Shown: in pieces, positions 46,938-58,116 of the stretch
Position numbering within the stretch: the first letter of the stretch is position 1
Layout of the letters: the number at the start of each line of letters is the position of its first letter
From: Siphonodentalium dalli
Lineage: Eukaryota; Mollusca; Scaphopoda; Gadilida; Siphonodentaliidae
Reading direction: 5' to 3'
Length of the DNA: 64,000 nucleotides
Assembly: GCA_032622095.1 (NCBI GenBank)
Contig: CP136068.1
Coordinates: forward strand, 53,250,443 to 53,314,442
Notes under the pieces: generated by a model
What the model was told of the DNA's origin: nothing
Seen by the model: the letters and a program-made list of their open reading frames with translations, nothing else
The model's database searches: none
Made by a program: the position numbers and the translations under genes

Positions 46938-47701
46938 TATATATATATATTATTATATCTAATACACAACCACAGTTCAGTAACTCTTCAATTTCACATC
47001 ATTAATACCTATACTGATAATCATAAATCTTATATACCTCATGGACTCAAAAAAACACCAGTTGTGGTGGTTTGCTTATTTGCATATATTTAGTGAACAC
47101 TAATATTCAAACTTTTAAGTTGATACTTTTATCAGAAAAGTGTTATTATGTACTTTTTACATCGAAACATGTGCGAGATTGATCGAGTCGATCCCTTGGG
47201 GTCGGTTGGTTATATCTTGCTGATACAACGTAATGTATAAGTTTGTCGTGAATGAGATATCATGTACGTGTATCCCTCATATCAGACATATCCGCGGTGT
47301 CTGAATTGTTACTATTATTCCACCATAGAAGTATTTTGTGTGAGGATGTACTTGGAGAGTATTGACACATATGAATGTACATTTGAAATCGACAATTTCC
47401 CAATAGTTTTCGGGGAAGATCGTAATGAAATTAATATCGCGTGTCAGTTCGACGCACATGACGACGTTGAATATGCCACATTGCAGAACGGGGTTCATTA
47501 TTATATGGCTTATTGGTTTACATTTCATGGACTGATATTGACGAGTTAACGACCAAAATAATGGCACATAAACGTTGATTATCAAAAGCGTAACGGATTG
47601 ACTATCTTTTATGGAACACAAAGCCTAGGACAATACGAAGTTACGGAAATATGCATAATCGCGACAGAAAGCACTCGTTTTCTTCAGTTATCGATAACGA
47701 A
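46938..47701. other. Right flank of the Helitron array; no gene supported
   Basis: A TA-rich run (46938-46960), then single-copy-looking AT-rich sequence. A 95-codon frame (47262-47549, MYVYPSYQTYPRCLNCYYYS...) has no recognised domain and overlaps an equally long antisense frame, so I leave it uncalled. Confidence 0.5.
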
Positions 47702-47801
47702 ACAGTTGTTGCCCTTCTTCTCGGGAGACATTGAGATTTATCACCCGCTCGAGAACGGGTGACAAATCTCAATAGCTCCCTCGATAGTTGACGACAACTG
47801 T
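47702..47801. repeat. Imperfect 100-bp palindrome
   Basis: ACAGTTGT...TTGAGATTTATCACCCG faces its reverse complement CGGGTGACAAATCTCAA...ACAACTGT around CTCGAG. Arms differ by several substitutions and small indels. Probably a small fold-back MITE; no target duplication was identified. Confidence 0.7.
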
Positions 47802-48211
47802 ATATTGTAGGTTAATATAATTCCCTGCATGGGTTAAATGTTGACCTCTTGGGTCACATTGCTGTGCATTCGGTCAGTAAGGTATTTCAGACCTAATGGG
47901 CTTGATAACATTGGTAAATCATATAATAAAACACTTATTACATTGTTTCGAGGTTGACATGAGGATTTACCAACTCTTGGAAGTTAATATATCCTCATAT
48001 ACTCATATATCAACCTTGAAGCAATGCCATAGATGTATAATGTTTTATATTGCGCTCAAGCCACCAACGTCCGATAAGACGATCTATATATATATAACAA
48101 TACCCCTGCGATAAGCACTATTTATCACACCATTTGTATTGGTCCATCCTTTAAGATGGGTGGAATTTTCATTTTCAGACAAACGAAAACACTCTGTTTG
48201 TAACAATTTAA

Positions 48212-48217
48212 TTTATT
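48212..48217 (-). terminator. Possible polyadenylation signal of the dioxygenase-like gene
   Basis: AATAAA on the minus strand, about 43 nt beyond the stop codon of the last exon. Another AATAAA overlaps the stop itself (48259-48264). Which one is used is unknown. Confidence 0.4.
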
Positions 48218-48259
48218 TAGATCGAACACATCTTGCTTGCATCCATCGCTGTTAAGTCT

Positions 48260-48313
48260 TTATTCGTCTGAGTGGTACACTAAGGGATAAAACTGGCCTT
48301 CCATCTTTTCTCC
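48260..48313 (-). CDS. Phytanoyl-CoA dioxygenase-like gene, last coding exon
   Basis: After a TTACAG acceptor the frame encodes GEKMEGQFYPLVYHSDE and stops (TAA at 48262-48260): 54 bp, entering in phase 0, which is exactly how the preceding exon (50860-50959) ends. The GQF(F/Y)PL ending matches, from memory, PhyH-family proteins. Recognition is by eye; no search was run. Confidence 0.8.
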   Translation of the reverse strand, partial: GEKMEGQFYPLVYHSDE

Positions 48314-50859
48314 CTGTAAGAACACACAGAAACAAAGTTTTCAGTAAAATATTTTCTGGAAATAAAACAGTATAACCAATTAAATCCCTAACGCATGCAG
48401 TTCCTGTATTTCATTTAACTCGGTTTATTTATTAGAGAGGTGGGGTTTCTTTTGGCTTTGTTTGAAAACCAAACATTCGAATTCTGACAAATATAATTGA
48501 ACCACAATTATATTCCAACTATAACACTTTCATATGTTACACGGCGTAAGGTTAATTTGGAAGTCAACACCCTAGCAAAAATGTCCATATTTTATGCGTG
48601 GGAAACTGACCCTGGAGGAAATGGCCTGGGTTATTTCCTCACGGGCTAGTGATCCCATAAAGAATATATTATCTTAACCTGTTTGGGCAGGCCGCTACGT
48701 GTACCAATCAGATTGTTACACATCCGTTAGGACCGTTAGGCGTTGTCTTCCAGATTCTCATGTATACTTGTTTCAGCCGAGACTGGACACTCTTGTTCTG
48801 AACGTATTTCTGAGAAGATATTCTTATATATTATTCTCCGTGACCGCCTGTCTGATGTTAACTTGTAAATATTTGTATGAATAAATATCATCAACATGTT
48901 CTGAGAATTCCGACTTAGTGTGAAATAACCTGGGTAGTGCTATACAACTTCACCATCCCACCAAAATTGCATTCAATTCTGATAAATATTGTTGAACATA
49001 ATTTCAGAACAAACAGAAAAAGGTGTATTCTAAGTAGACGTGCAAGAGCATAACTCAATAAAAAATCACCGGGTCATGACTTATTCGAACATCACCAACG
49101 TAACCATTTTCGAACTTTCGTACAACGTAAACATTATGAACCTATTCCAAATATAATGTAATTATGTTGAATGCTGCACAAGTTACCATCCGAACAGCAT
49201 AACAATTGTGAATCCGAAGTCGAAAATGGAGCACAACTCTATGAAAAATTACCAGATCGTGATAAAATACGAACTGAATATAATAATGGCTCTAATAAGT
49301 GATACAGCAAGTGAAGACTCTGTAATTCTTAATATAAGTGTATCACTCAAAGGTATACAACAGATAACATCTGTGTATAATTTCATAAAAATTAGCCAGT
49401 AAATACTCCCAGCTTTGTGAATGTACCCGTATATACATGTATGTATATAGCTATATCCCTCTCCATTCCTTAATTATTTACTTCAATTGGAATCGCTATA
49501 ATTTCATGACGGTTTTATCGTAGCAGCAGACGATGGTGATTGAGAGGCGACTGTGTCATAAAGTCACAAGAAAACCATAATCAGAAATGGTAACGCCCTC
49601 AAGATCATATCATTAGTCATAAATATAAATTATAATATAAAATATATTGGTTACATGAATTCACCGCCTCAGAATTCCGTTAAAACAACTAATCCTTCGA
49701 ATTATTACCACAAAAAAATATCGGAGGTATTGTCTTCCCGCCAAGCGTGCATGGTCCAGCCATTGTTCATACCTAAACATCGAAAGCAATTAACGCGGTC
49801 ATAATTGTTACATACTGCAACTATAAGACATCCAGCGGATACACACCCCACGAAAACCCGAAATGTGTTGTCCTGCGAGAAATCCCATCGCTATAGCTCA
49901 ATTTGACACGGCCAGATTAGCCTTCCTACAATATCCATAAACAAGATCATATATTATATGACCATGATTTTAATTATAGAATATAAAATATATTGGTTTC
50001 GCGAATGACCAACTCAGAATTCCGTTAAAATAACAATAACAACCAGCACCTAATTAACGAAACGGCGGCCGACTCGGCCGTCTCCGACCACAACCATCAG
50101 TGGGCTGCAGAACGAAAAATATCTATAAAAGTTGAAATATAAGACTTACAAATTATCTTTTAAATTTCTTTTATTGGTAATTGACATAGCTTGTCACAAA
50201 CCAAAAATCAACATTATTGACATAATAATGTAAAGGACAATAAACGAAATTAAAATTCCCAACTACACCTTTTACCTTTTACCGGCCTCCTGATCGCGCA
50301 GTTCGACTTTTAAATAAACCAGAAAAAACAATTTTCTATTTATAAAAGTCCCATCGGACCACATGTTTCTAATATTTGGCCACCAGTATACACCCGATGG
50401 GCGTTAATAAAGAATCGATCGGTCGATGTGAAGACAATCCACACTGGACTAACGTATATGTCATGGAAACAGGAACAGAGAGATCTCCGCACCCACTTGA
50501 ATCAGTTACAAATGACCAGGTCCCGGAAATTACATTTCCATCCCAACCCTTACGATGGATTTTTTCCAAAAAGTACCTCATCCTTTCTAACTGTTGGACA
50601 TTTTCCAATGTCAGTACAGTACAGTCCAAAACAAATGAAATAAGGTTGGAAAATATTCGACTTTTTGCCTAAACTAACTTTCACACTAAATTTTTGGAAA
50701 ATCAAACTATCAGGAAAATGTTGACATTGTCTGAAGTTTCCAACCGATGATATGTCAGGCATAACATTTCCAACTGTTGAAGAATTCGACCAAGTTTGAG
50801 GTGGAGACACGCTTGTTGAACGTCTCGGGTCCTTGTAACCGGAAACGGCGTGTACAAAC
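48314..50859 (-). other. Intron of the dioxygenase-like gene (2.5 kb)
   Basis: Bounded by a minus-strand donor AAG|GTTTGT at 50860/50859 and an acceptor TTACAG|G at 48314/48313. It contains two diverged copies of a block ending TCAGAATTCCGTTAAAA (near 49606-49695 and 49947-50030). Short open frames (49208-49402, 50369-50629, 50376-50672) show no domain. No intronic gene supported. Confidence 0.75.
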
Positions 50860-50959
50860 CTTCTTGATGATTGACCCCTTTAGCAGCTCCTCGTCAGTGT
50901 CAGAGCGAACTCCGTCGGCAAAGTAGTTCAGAACTGCAGCACGCCTTGGTTTGTTTGAC
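50860..50959 (-). CDS. Phytanoyl-CoA dioxygenase-like gene, penultimate coding exon
   Basis: A 100-bp exon: acceptor GATGCAG|G, donor AAG|GTTTGT. The first base completes an Arg codon split across the intron; 33 full codons follow: SNKPRRAAVLNYFADGV then RSDTDEELLKGSIIKK. The PRR Arg lies 11 residues after the His of the HG motif in the exon before, the spacing of the 2-oxoglutarate-binding Arg to the last iron-binding His in PHYH-type enzymes. The family are Fe(II)/2-oxoglutarate oxygenases; the substrate here cannot be told. Confidence 0.87.
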
Positions 50960-51087
50960 CTGCATCAACAGAAAAATACTAATTTAAAACCAAATATCTA
51001 CCAACGTAAACTCGCATATACACCGGATACGAATCTGCTGTTGTTGTGACGCCGGGAGAGCTTCTGTACAGCTCATGCATCAACAGA

Positions 51088-54000
51088 CTCACCTGTTCCC
51101 ATTCGATCCGTGGACGGCGACTCACCTGTTCCCATACGATATATGGACTGCTAAAGGGCGACGACTCACCTGTTCCCATTCGATCCGTGGACGGCGACTC
51201 ACCTGTTCCCATACGATCTATGGACGGCTAAAGGGCGATGACTTACCTGTTCCCATGCGATCTATGGACGGCTAACGGATGATGACTGACATGTTCCCAT
51301 ACGATCTGTGGAGGGCTATTATGACTCACCTGTACCCATGCAATCCGTGGAGTGCTATCGGATTATGACTCACCTGTTCCCATGCGATCCGTGGAGGGCT
51401 AACGGATGCTGGCTCACCTGTTCCCTTATCTATGGACGGCTAACGGACGGTGACTCACCTGTTTCCATGCGATCTACGGGCGGCTAACGGATGATGACTC
51501 ACCTGTTCCCATGCGATCTATGGACGGCTAACGGATGATGACTGACATGTTCCCATACGATCCGTGGATGGCTATCGGACGGTGAATCACCTGTTTCCAT
51601 ACGATATATGGACGGCTTACGGATGATAACTCACCTGTTCCAATACGATCTATGGACGGCTAACGGATTATGACTCACCTGTTCCCATGCGATCCGTGGA
51701 GGGCTAAAGGATGGTGGCTCACCTGGTCCCTGATCTATGGACGGCTAACAGACGGTGACTCACCTGTTTCCATGCGACCCATGGAGGGCTAACGGACGGT
51801 GACTCACATGTTCCAATACGATCTATGGACGGCTAACGGTTAGTCATTCACCTGTTCCCATACGATCTAAGGACGGCTAACGGTTAGTCATTCACCTGCT
51901 CTCATACGATCTATGGACGGCTAACGGTTAGTCATTCGCCTGTTTCCATACGATATATGGACGGCTAACGGTTAGTCATTCACCTGTTTTCATACGATCT
52001 ATGGACGGCTAACGGTTAGTCATTCGCCTGTTTCCATACGATCTATGGACGGCTAATGGTTAGTCATTCACCTCTTCTCATACGATCTATGGACGGCTAA
52101 CAGTTAGTCATTCACCTCTTCTCATACGATCTATGGACGGCTAATGGTTAGTCATTCACCTGTTTCCATATGTATACGATCTATGGACGGCTAACGGTTA
52201 GTCATTCACCTCTTCTCATACGATCTATGGACGACTAACGGTTAGTCATTCACCTGTTTCCATACGATCTATGGACGGCTAATGGTTAGTCATTCACCTG
52301 TTTCTATACGATCTATGGACAGCTAACGGTTAGTCATTCACCTGTTTCCATACGATCTATGGACGGCTAACGGTTAGTCATTCACATCTTCTCATACGAT
52401 CTATGGGCGGCTAACTGTTAGTCATTCACTTCTCATACGATCTATGGCCGGCTAACGGTTATTCATTCACCTGTTTCCATATGTATACGATCTATGGACG
52501 GCTAACGGTTAGTCATTCACCTCTTCTCATACGATCTATGGACGGCTACCGGTTAGTCATTCACATCTTCTCATACGATATATGGACGGCTAATGGTTAG
52601 TCATTCACCTGTTTCCATACGATCTATGGACGGATAACGGTTAGTCATTCACCTGTTTCCATACGATCTATGGACGGATAACTGTTAGTCATTCACCTGT
52701 TTCCATACGATCTATGGACGGATAACTGTTAGTCATTCACCTGTTTCCATGCGATCTATGGACGACTAACGGTTAGTCATTCACCTCTTCTCATACGATC
52801 TATGGACGACTAACGGTTAGTCATTCACCTGTTTCCATACGATCTATGGACGGCTAACGGTTAGTCATTCACATCTTCTCATACGATCTATGGCCGGCTA
52901 ACGGTTATTCATTCACCTGTTTCCATATGTATACGATCTATGGACGGCTAACGGTTAGTCATTCACCTCTTCTCATACGATCTATGGACGGCTAACGGTT
53001 AGTCATTCACCTCTTCTCATACGATATATGGGCGGCTAACGGTTAGTCATTCACCTCTTCTCATACGATATATGGACGGCTAACGGTTAGTCATTCACCT
53101 GTTTCCATAAGATTTATGGACGGCTAACGGTTAGTCATTCACCTGTTTCCATACGATCTATGGACAGCTAACGGTTAGTCATCCACCTTTTTCCATACGA
53201 TCTATGGGCGGCTAACTGTTAGTCATTCGCTTCTTCTCATACGATCTATGGACGGCTAACGGTTATTCATTCACATGTTTCCATATGTATACGATCTATG
53301 GACGGCTAACGGTTAGTCATTCACCCTTCTCCTACGATCTATGGACGGCTAACGGTTAGTCGTTCACCCTGTTTCCATACGATCTATGGACGGCTAACTG
53401 TTAGTCATTCACGTCTTCTCATACGATCTATGGGCGGCTTTCGGTTAGTCATTCACCTCTTCTCATACGATCTATGGACGACTAACGGTTAGTCATTCAC
53501 CTGTTTCCATACGATCTGTGGAGGGCTAACGGATGATGACGCACCTGTTCCCATACTATCTATGCATGGACGGCTAACGGTTAGTCGTTCACCTGTTTCC
53601 ATACGATCTATGGACGGCTAACTGTTAGTCATTCACTTCTTCTCATACGATCTATGGGCGGCTAACGGTTAGTCATTCACCTCTTCTCATACGATCTATG
53701 GACGGCTAACTGTTAGTCATTCACTTCTTCTCATACGATCTATGGGCGGCTTTCGGTTAGTCATTCACCTCTTCTCATACGATATATGGGCGGCTAACTG
53801 TTAGTCATTCACCTGTTCCCATACGATCTATGGACGGCTATCGGTTAGTCATTCACCTGTTTCCATACGATCTATGGACGACTAACGGTTAGTCATTCAC
53901 CTCTTCTCATACGATCTATGGACGGCTAATGGTTAGTCATTCACCTGTTTCCATACGAAATATGGAGGCTAACGGTTAGTCATTCACTTGTTCCATACGA

Positions 54001-54106
54001 TCCGTGGAGGGCTAACGGATGGTGACTCACCTGTTCTCATACGATCTATGGACGGCTAACGGTTAGTCATTCACCTGTTTCCATACGATCCGTGGACGGC
54101 TAACGG
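51088..54106. repeat. 44-bp minisatellite (about 69 units) derived from an exon/intron boundary
   Basis: On the plus strand a unit reads TACGATCTATGGACGGCTAA, then CGGTTAGTCATTCACCTGTTTCCA, 44 bp per turn (measured at 51961-52004). On the minus strand this is PhyH exon end (CCGTTAGCCGTCCAYRGATC, GTATGGAAACAG) followed by intron start GTGAATGACTAAC. The array abuts and includes the 3' end of the real exon at 54075-54106. Units nearest 51088 are more varied (GTGAGT donors, some about 33 bp). Nearly the whole 3.1-kb intron is this repeat. Confidence 0.93.
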
Positions 54107-54187
54107 ATGGTGGAAGCTCGCTTCTCCCTTCTTCAGGTTCGCGGACACTGGGTGGAATTCATTCTTTTCCTCTTCTGTTAGAATAGT
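54075..54187 (-). CDS. Phytanoyl-CoA dioxygenase-like gene, exon with the last iron-binding His
   Basis: A 113-bp exon: acceptor CCGCAG|ACT, 37 codons TILTEEEKNEFHPVSANLKK then GEASFHHPLAVHGSYGN plus two bases AG of an Arg codon, donor AACAG|GTGAAT. The phase-2 end joins the one-base start of the next exon perfectly, giving ...HGSYGNRSNKPRRAAV. The H of HG(S) is the expected third iron ligand of the PhyH double-stranded beta-helix. Reading on past the donor meets TGA at once. Upstream exons (with the HxD ligands) were not found in 54188-64000, so the gene is partial here. Confidence 0.87.
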
Positions 54188-55172
54188 CTGCGGAAATGGT
54201 GAGACGCGTATGGGCAATTATTATGTGAAAATGAAATATATAGTAACCAATGGTCCCTTTATGTTCCCTCTTAGCGTACATAAGATAGAATAAACACAAT
54301 TTCTTAAGATATAACTGAAAGTTCAATCTTAAAAATCAAGGTTTTCTAGATAGTATTGTCGGATTTCTTATGCCATTGCGATTTTTATTGTTTTTGTTTC
54401 AGGATTGACTTCTTTCCCTTCTTGAATTTCGGCGTGCCGTCCTAAATCGGGGTCAACATCATTTAGAGAGCGTTTCGTATAACATGATAGGTGGTGCCAT
54501 TTCGCGTATGCTGATCTGTGCGATTTTATTGATTTTGTTTTTAATTTGGATGTGATCAGTTGATTCTTGCTGGCAACAGTTGCGATTAAAATTCAACATT
54601 GAACCCTATTTAGAGATTCTAATATTTTGGATAATGGTGCCATTTGAACCTGTGATGATATGCGCGAATTGAAATTTCTGAAACAAATACTAAGTATGAT
54701 CAGATGATTCTAGCTGGTTGCATTTGCGATTAAATTTTAACACTGAACCGTGTGGAAAATGTCTTATTTTGTTCGAATGTCCGTAGTAATATCACCTAAT
54801 GGTGCTACTATATATGAAGATAAATACTCCCATTTTACCCACTTAAATATCAGTAATCAAATAGATGCAATAGACGATATAGTTATCCCTCAAGCTAAAG
54901 TACTTGGCAACAGTGAGTCGAATGGATTTGCATTGCCATCGATAATATACAGGCTGTTGAGTCTAACGAAAAGATATTCATTCAGACTGAAGTTACACAA
55001 TGTGACTCCACATTTCATTATTGCTTTATTGATGCTTGGTGTCAACAGAAAATTGTGCTTGAAGCCACATTGTTGAACACAACGAGATATAATATCACAA
55101 ATACACGGTTAGATGTTAGTCGTTCATAGTCATTGACTCCGTCGTCATATATGAGTCTATCACTTGGCGATT
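54188..55172. other. Probable intron of the dioxygenase-like gene; no further exon recognised
   Basis: AT-rich. A minus-strand stretch near 54395-54440 reads DLGRHAEIQEGKEVNPET but lacks convincing splice signals, and I cannot match it to the family. A 108-codon plus-strand frame (54750-55076) shows no domain. Confidence 0.5.
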
Positions 55173-56535
55173 TAGTCCAAGTCTTCTCGTACTAAAACCG
55201 GCTAAGATATTGGGATGGAGGTGCCGGTCTTTAGTCCAAGCCCGCTTCTATACCAATCCTATCACACGAGTTACGCCCACGATCTGTGGCGGGAATCTGT
55301 GGTGTATTTTACTCGATTTACCTAATGAATCAATACATGATGCTATATACATCGGAAAGAGAGACATCCTATGGTCATAATGGTGTATAATAATCTAACT
55401 TTCATGTTAAATTACGCATAGAATATTCCGGTTGATTGTCACCAACATCGCTGTTTTTTCTGTTTGTTTACTTAACTGAAAGCCGAACTCAAGTTCCGAA
55501 GAACTTCGGCATTGTCCGGTGTTTGTTCTGAGTATTCTAGTTTCCGTTTCTATATATAGCGCGGGGTTTTCCGAACAAAATAGCGAAAACCGATCGCCGC
55601 AAAGTCCAGTTTCCAATGTGCTTTGAGAACAATTCCCGCACTAAAAACTTAATGACATAATGGAGGATCAGAAAGGTAGTTTTGTTGACAATTTTCGCAA
55701 GCAACTTGTCAAATTGGAGCAAATTAGAACTCTTGTGTCTGACTTGCCATGCGTGTGATTTTCATCCATGTGCATTTTGACTTTTGTGTTGATAAAATAA
55801 TCGGAGAACCGAATCACACAGTTTCGAAATATAGTTCTTCCGTTTTAGTGGGACTTTTCAAACTTAAGTTTAAAAATTTATACAAATTTTGTTTGATTTT
55901 TTGTGTGCTTAACAAGAGCAGTATATTGCTCTGTTCGCTTAGTATATATCTTAATTTCGCTGAAGTCCACCAAATGTGGGAAATGTAGCACCATATTATT
56001 TATTCTAATGGTCGTTGTGTTTACACTGTTTTAAACTTTGAGAGGGTTGTAATTCCCCGTAATTTATTTAATGTATTACATTTATATCTTCAATGTTTAA
56101 TTAATCTATTTATTTTTTATTTATTGACACACATAATTACGATTACAATGGAGAATTCATCGTAATTTGCGTTGTCAGTCGAAAATCTACGGAATATTTT
56201 CAACGGAAAATGCCGAACACAGTTCGCGAGGTCAACTGAGTTCGCATACTTTTAAAAATTTGTAAACATTGCGGTAAATGTCTCTTTTCGCATTAAATTA
56301 CCGCTTTCAATTCACAACTGATGTGGGTTTCAGATCAAATAGCATGTCTTCTGCGGAAAATATCCGTTTATTGTCGCAATTGTGATATTTTATTTCATAT
56401 AATTGTGGTTTTATTTGAGTGGGTCACTAACGCTTAAGTCGTGTCATAAGAATGCATGGGCCTGGAACTCGGACTAAAGACCGGCACCTCCATCCCAATA
56501 TCTTAGCCGGTTTTAGTACGAGAAGACTTGGACTA
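55173..56535. mobile_element. Non-autonomous DNA transposon, copy 2 (68-bp TIR, 9-bp TSD)
   Basis: Same element as 6040-7405: 68-bp TIRs (TAGTCCAAGTCTTCTCGTAC...) differing from each other at one base, flanked by TTGGCGATT at 55164-55172 and 56536-56544. The different 9-bp duplication shows an independent insertion. It probably sits in an intron of the dioxygenase-like gene, assuming the gene extends further upstream. Confidence 0.9.
55749..55988 (+). CDS. Hypothetical 79-codon ORF inside transposon copy 2
   Basis: Same length and nearly the same sequence as 6619-6858 (MRVIFIHVHFDFCVDKIIGE...). The overlapping upstream frame here is longer than in copy 1 and reads MEDQKGSFVDNFRKQLVKLE, then QIRTLVSDLPCV and stop. 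Neither has a known domain. Coding status doubtful. Confidence 0.2.
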   Translation: MRVIFIHVHFDFCVDKIIGEPNHTVSKYSSSVLVGLFKLKFKNLYKFCLIFCVLNKSSILLCSLSIYLNFAEVHQMWEM

Positions 56536-56642
56536 TTGGCGATTATGAGTTTTCGCAGTATTTGTGATATTGACAAAGGGACCTTTCTGTGCAACTGAGA
56601 CCTTTACTGTTGAATTATATGCTTTGGACCATACTTCACATG

Positions 56643-57115
56643 CATGCCAGTTACATATTTTGCCAGCTCAAGCACAGCGCCTGAAAACCAACATTCACCA
56701 TCCAAATTCCAGCTACAATTAATGTTCATGCTTCATGTAATAAAGCAAATTCGTATGGCCACTATAAGTAAAGCTGAAGGAGTAAGTAAAGTAAAGAAAA
56801 AGTAAGAGTACGCAACTGTTGCCAAAATGGTAGTATATAGTACATTGGATTTCGCATTTACTGCAACATTATAAGCTTACTTTCCGCACTTCCCATGCCA
56901 GTTACGTTTTGCGAGCTTATAAGTACGCCCGAAGCCCAACATTCACCACCCAAAGTCCAACCACAATTAATGTGCATGATTCGTGTATATAGCTGTGACA
57001 ATCAAGTAATTTAGGATTGCCAATAAGTAAGGCCAAAGGAGTAACTTTCACCAGAAAAAGGAAAGGTACGCAAATTTTGCCAAAATGGTATATACATTAT
57101 GGGACTGGATTTCGC
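56643..57115 (+). repeat. Diverged tandem duplication, two copies about 252 bp apart
   Basis: Both copies share TGCCAGTTAC, CCAACATTCACCA, CACAATTAATGT, AGTAAGTAAAG-type and TGCCAAAATGGTA phrases in the same order. They differ by many substitutions. No coding potential. Confidence 0.7.
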
Positions 57116-57849
57116 GCTCAAATTAATATCGGTCTGCGTGGGAAAAGCATGAGATGGAACATTCGCTGCCAACCTCATAGATGCCACTGCCATATTAATT
57201 TAGTCGTATTAATAAAAACAATAATATTTAAAATATAATTGCGATTATGGCAGTCAAGGAAGCACTTGAAATAGAGAACGTCAAATTTCTAGCAAAATAT
57301 ACCCATCCCAACTTATCAACGGAAGCTCTGTACCTTTCATCACATTCTAAAAGCCTGTATATACATATTCCCCATTTTGGGGAGAATGATCCTTTAAGCG
57401 AAAGTAGATGTTTTAGTCCACAATAGATGGAGTCATGATAAATTACGAATGAAGTTGGAAGGCTCCCAGGAGTCCCAGCATCAACTATTTCTTCGACATT
57501 ATGTTTTAGGACACTTTGCTTTTGGACCAATATATGATATTCGTGAAACTACAACGACTTCATGCCTCTTCGCTATCTTGTCGCACCATTTAATACAATA
57601 CAATACTATAACAATGCTCTATAATCCACAATATCGCTCAGTAAAGGCGCATACATGTCGCAACTTTGGAGAATTGGTACACGTTATCACCGTAAAATAC
57701 AACAATGTTATTGCTATTGTTTGTGTTAGTGCGCACACTCATATAATTAATGACTTTAACTTTGTGAAGATATGGTGAAATTCAAATTGACAACAGATGT
57801 CATTAATATTCTATCACATTAATCGTGATTCGTATGCAAGTCTTTTTCA
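57116..57849. other. No gene seen
   Basis: Short open frames on both strands (57228-57530, 57449-57778) overlap each other and have no recognised domain. Confidence 0.4.
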
Positions 57850-58008
57850 AGCTATGTCCATGTATATACGCGGTGTCATTTACATATTAATGTATACAAA
57901 CAGGCACTCAATTTATATACGCAGTGTCATATACATATTAATGTATATAGACAGGCACTCAATGTGTATAAGCGGTGTCATTTACATATTAATGTATATA
58001 TATAGACA
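57850..58008 (+). repeat. 51-bp tandem repeat, 3 copies, open in frame
   Basis: Anchors CGGTGTC/CAGTGTC at 57871, 57922 and 57973 are 51 bp apart. Because 51 = 3 x 17, an 83-codon frame (57797-58048) stays open and repeats a 17-residue hydrophobic unit (IRGVIYILMYTNRHS). No evidence that it is expressed. Confidence 0.85.
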
Positions 58009-58116
58009 TAGCTTACTCTTATTTAAATTTACTCAGTACTATTTTTAGCGCAGCCATTGGTAGGCGAATTTAAAACTCAGCAAAAAATAGTACATTCATT
58101 AGTTTATACCAAACCA

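Noticed and set aside
13920-47100. Similarity between AACACCAGTAATGGTG in elements 5/12 and AACACCAGTTGTGGTGG near 47055 as evidence of captured flanking DNA
   Set aside because: The match is short and imperfect; it could be chance or a common repeat.
47262-47549. 95-codon ORF as a host gene
   Set aside because: No domain, no splice or promoter context, and an overlapping antisense frame of greater length.
54380-54440. Possible extra dioxygenase exon reading DLGRHAEIQEGKEVNPET on the minus strand
   Set aside because: I could not identify convincing acceptor and donor sites or match it to the PhyH family; left as intron.
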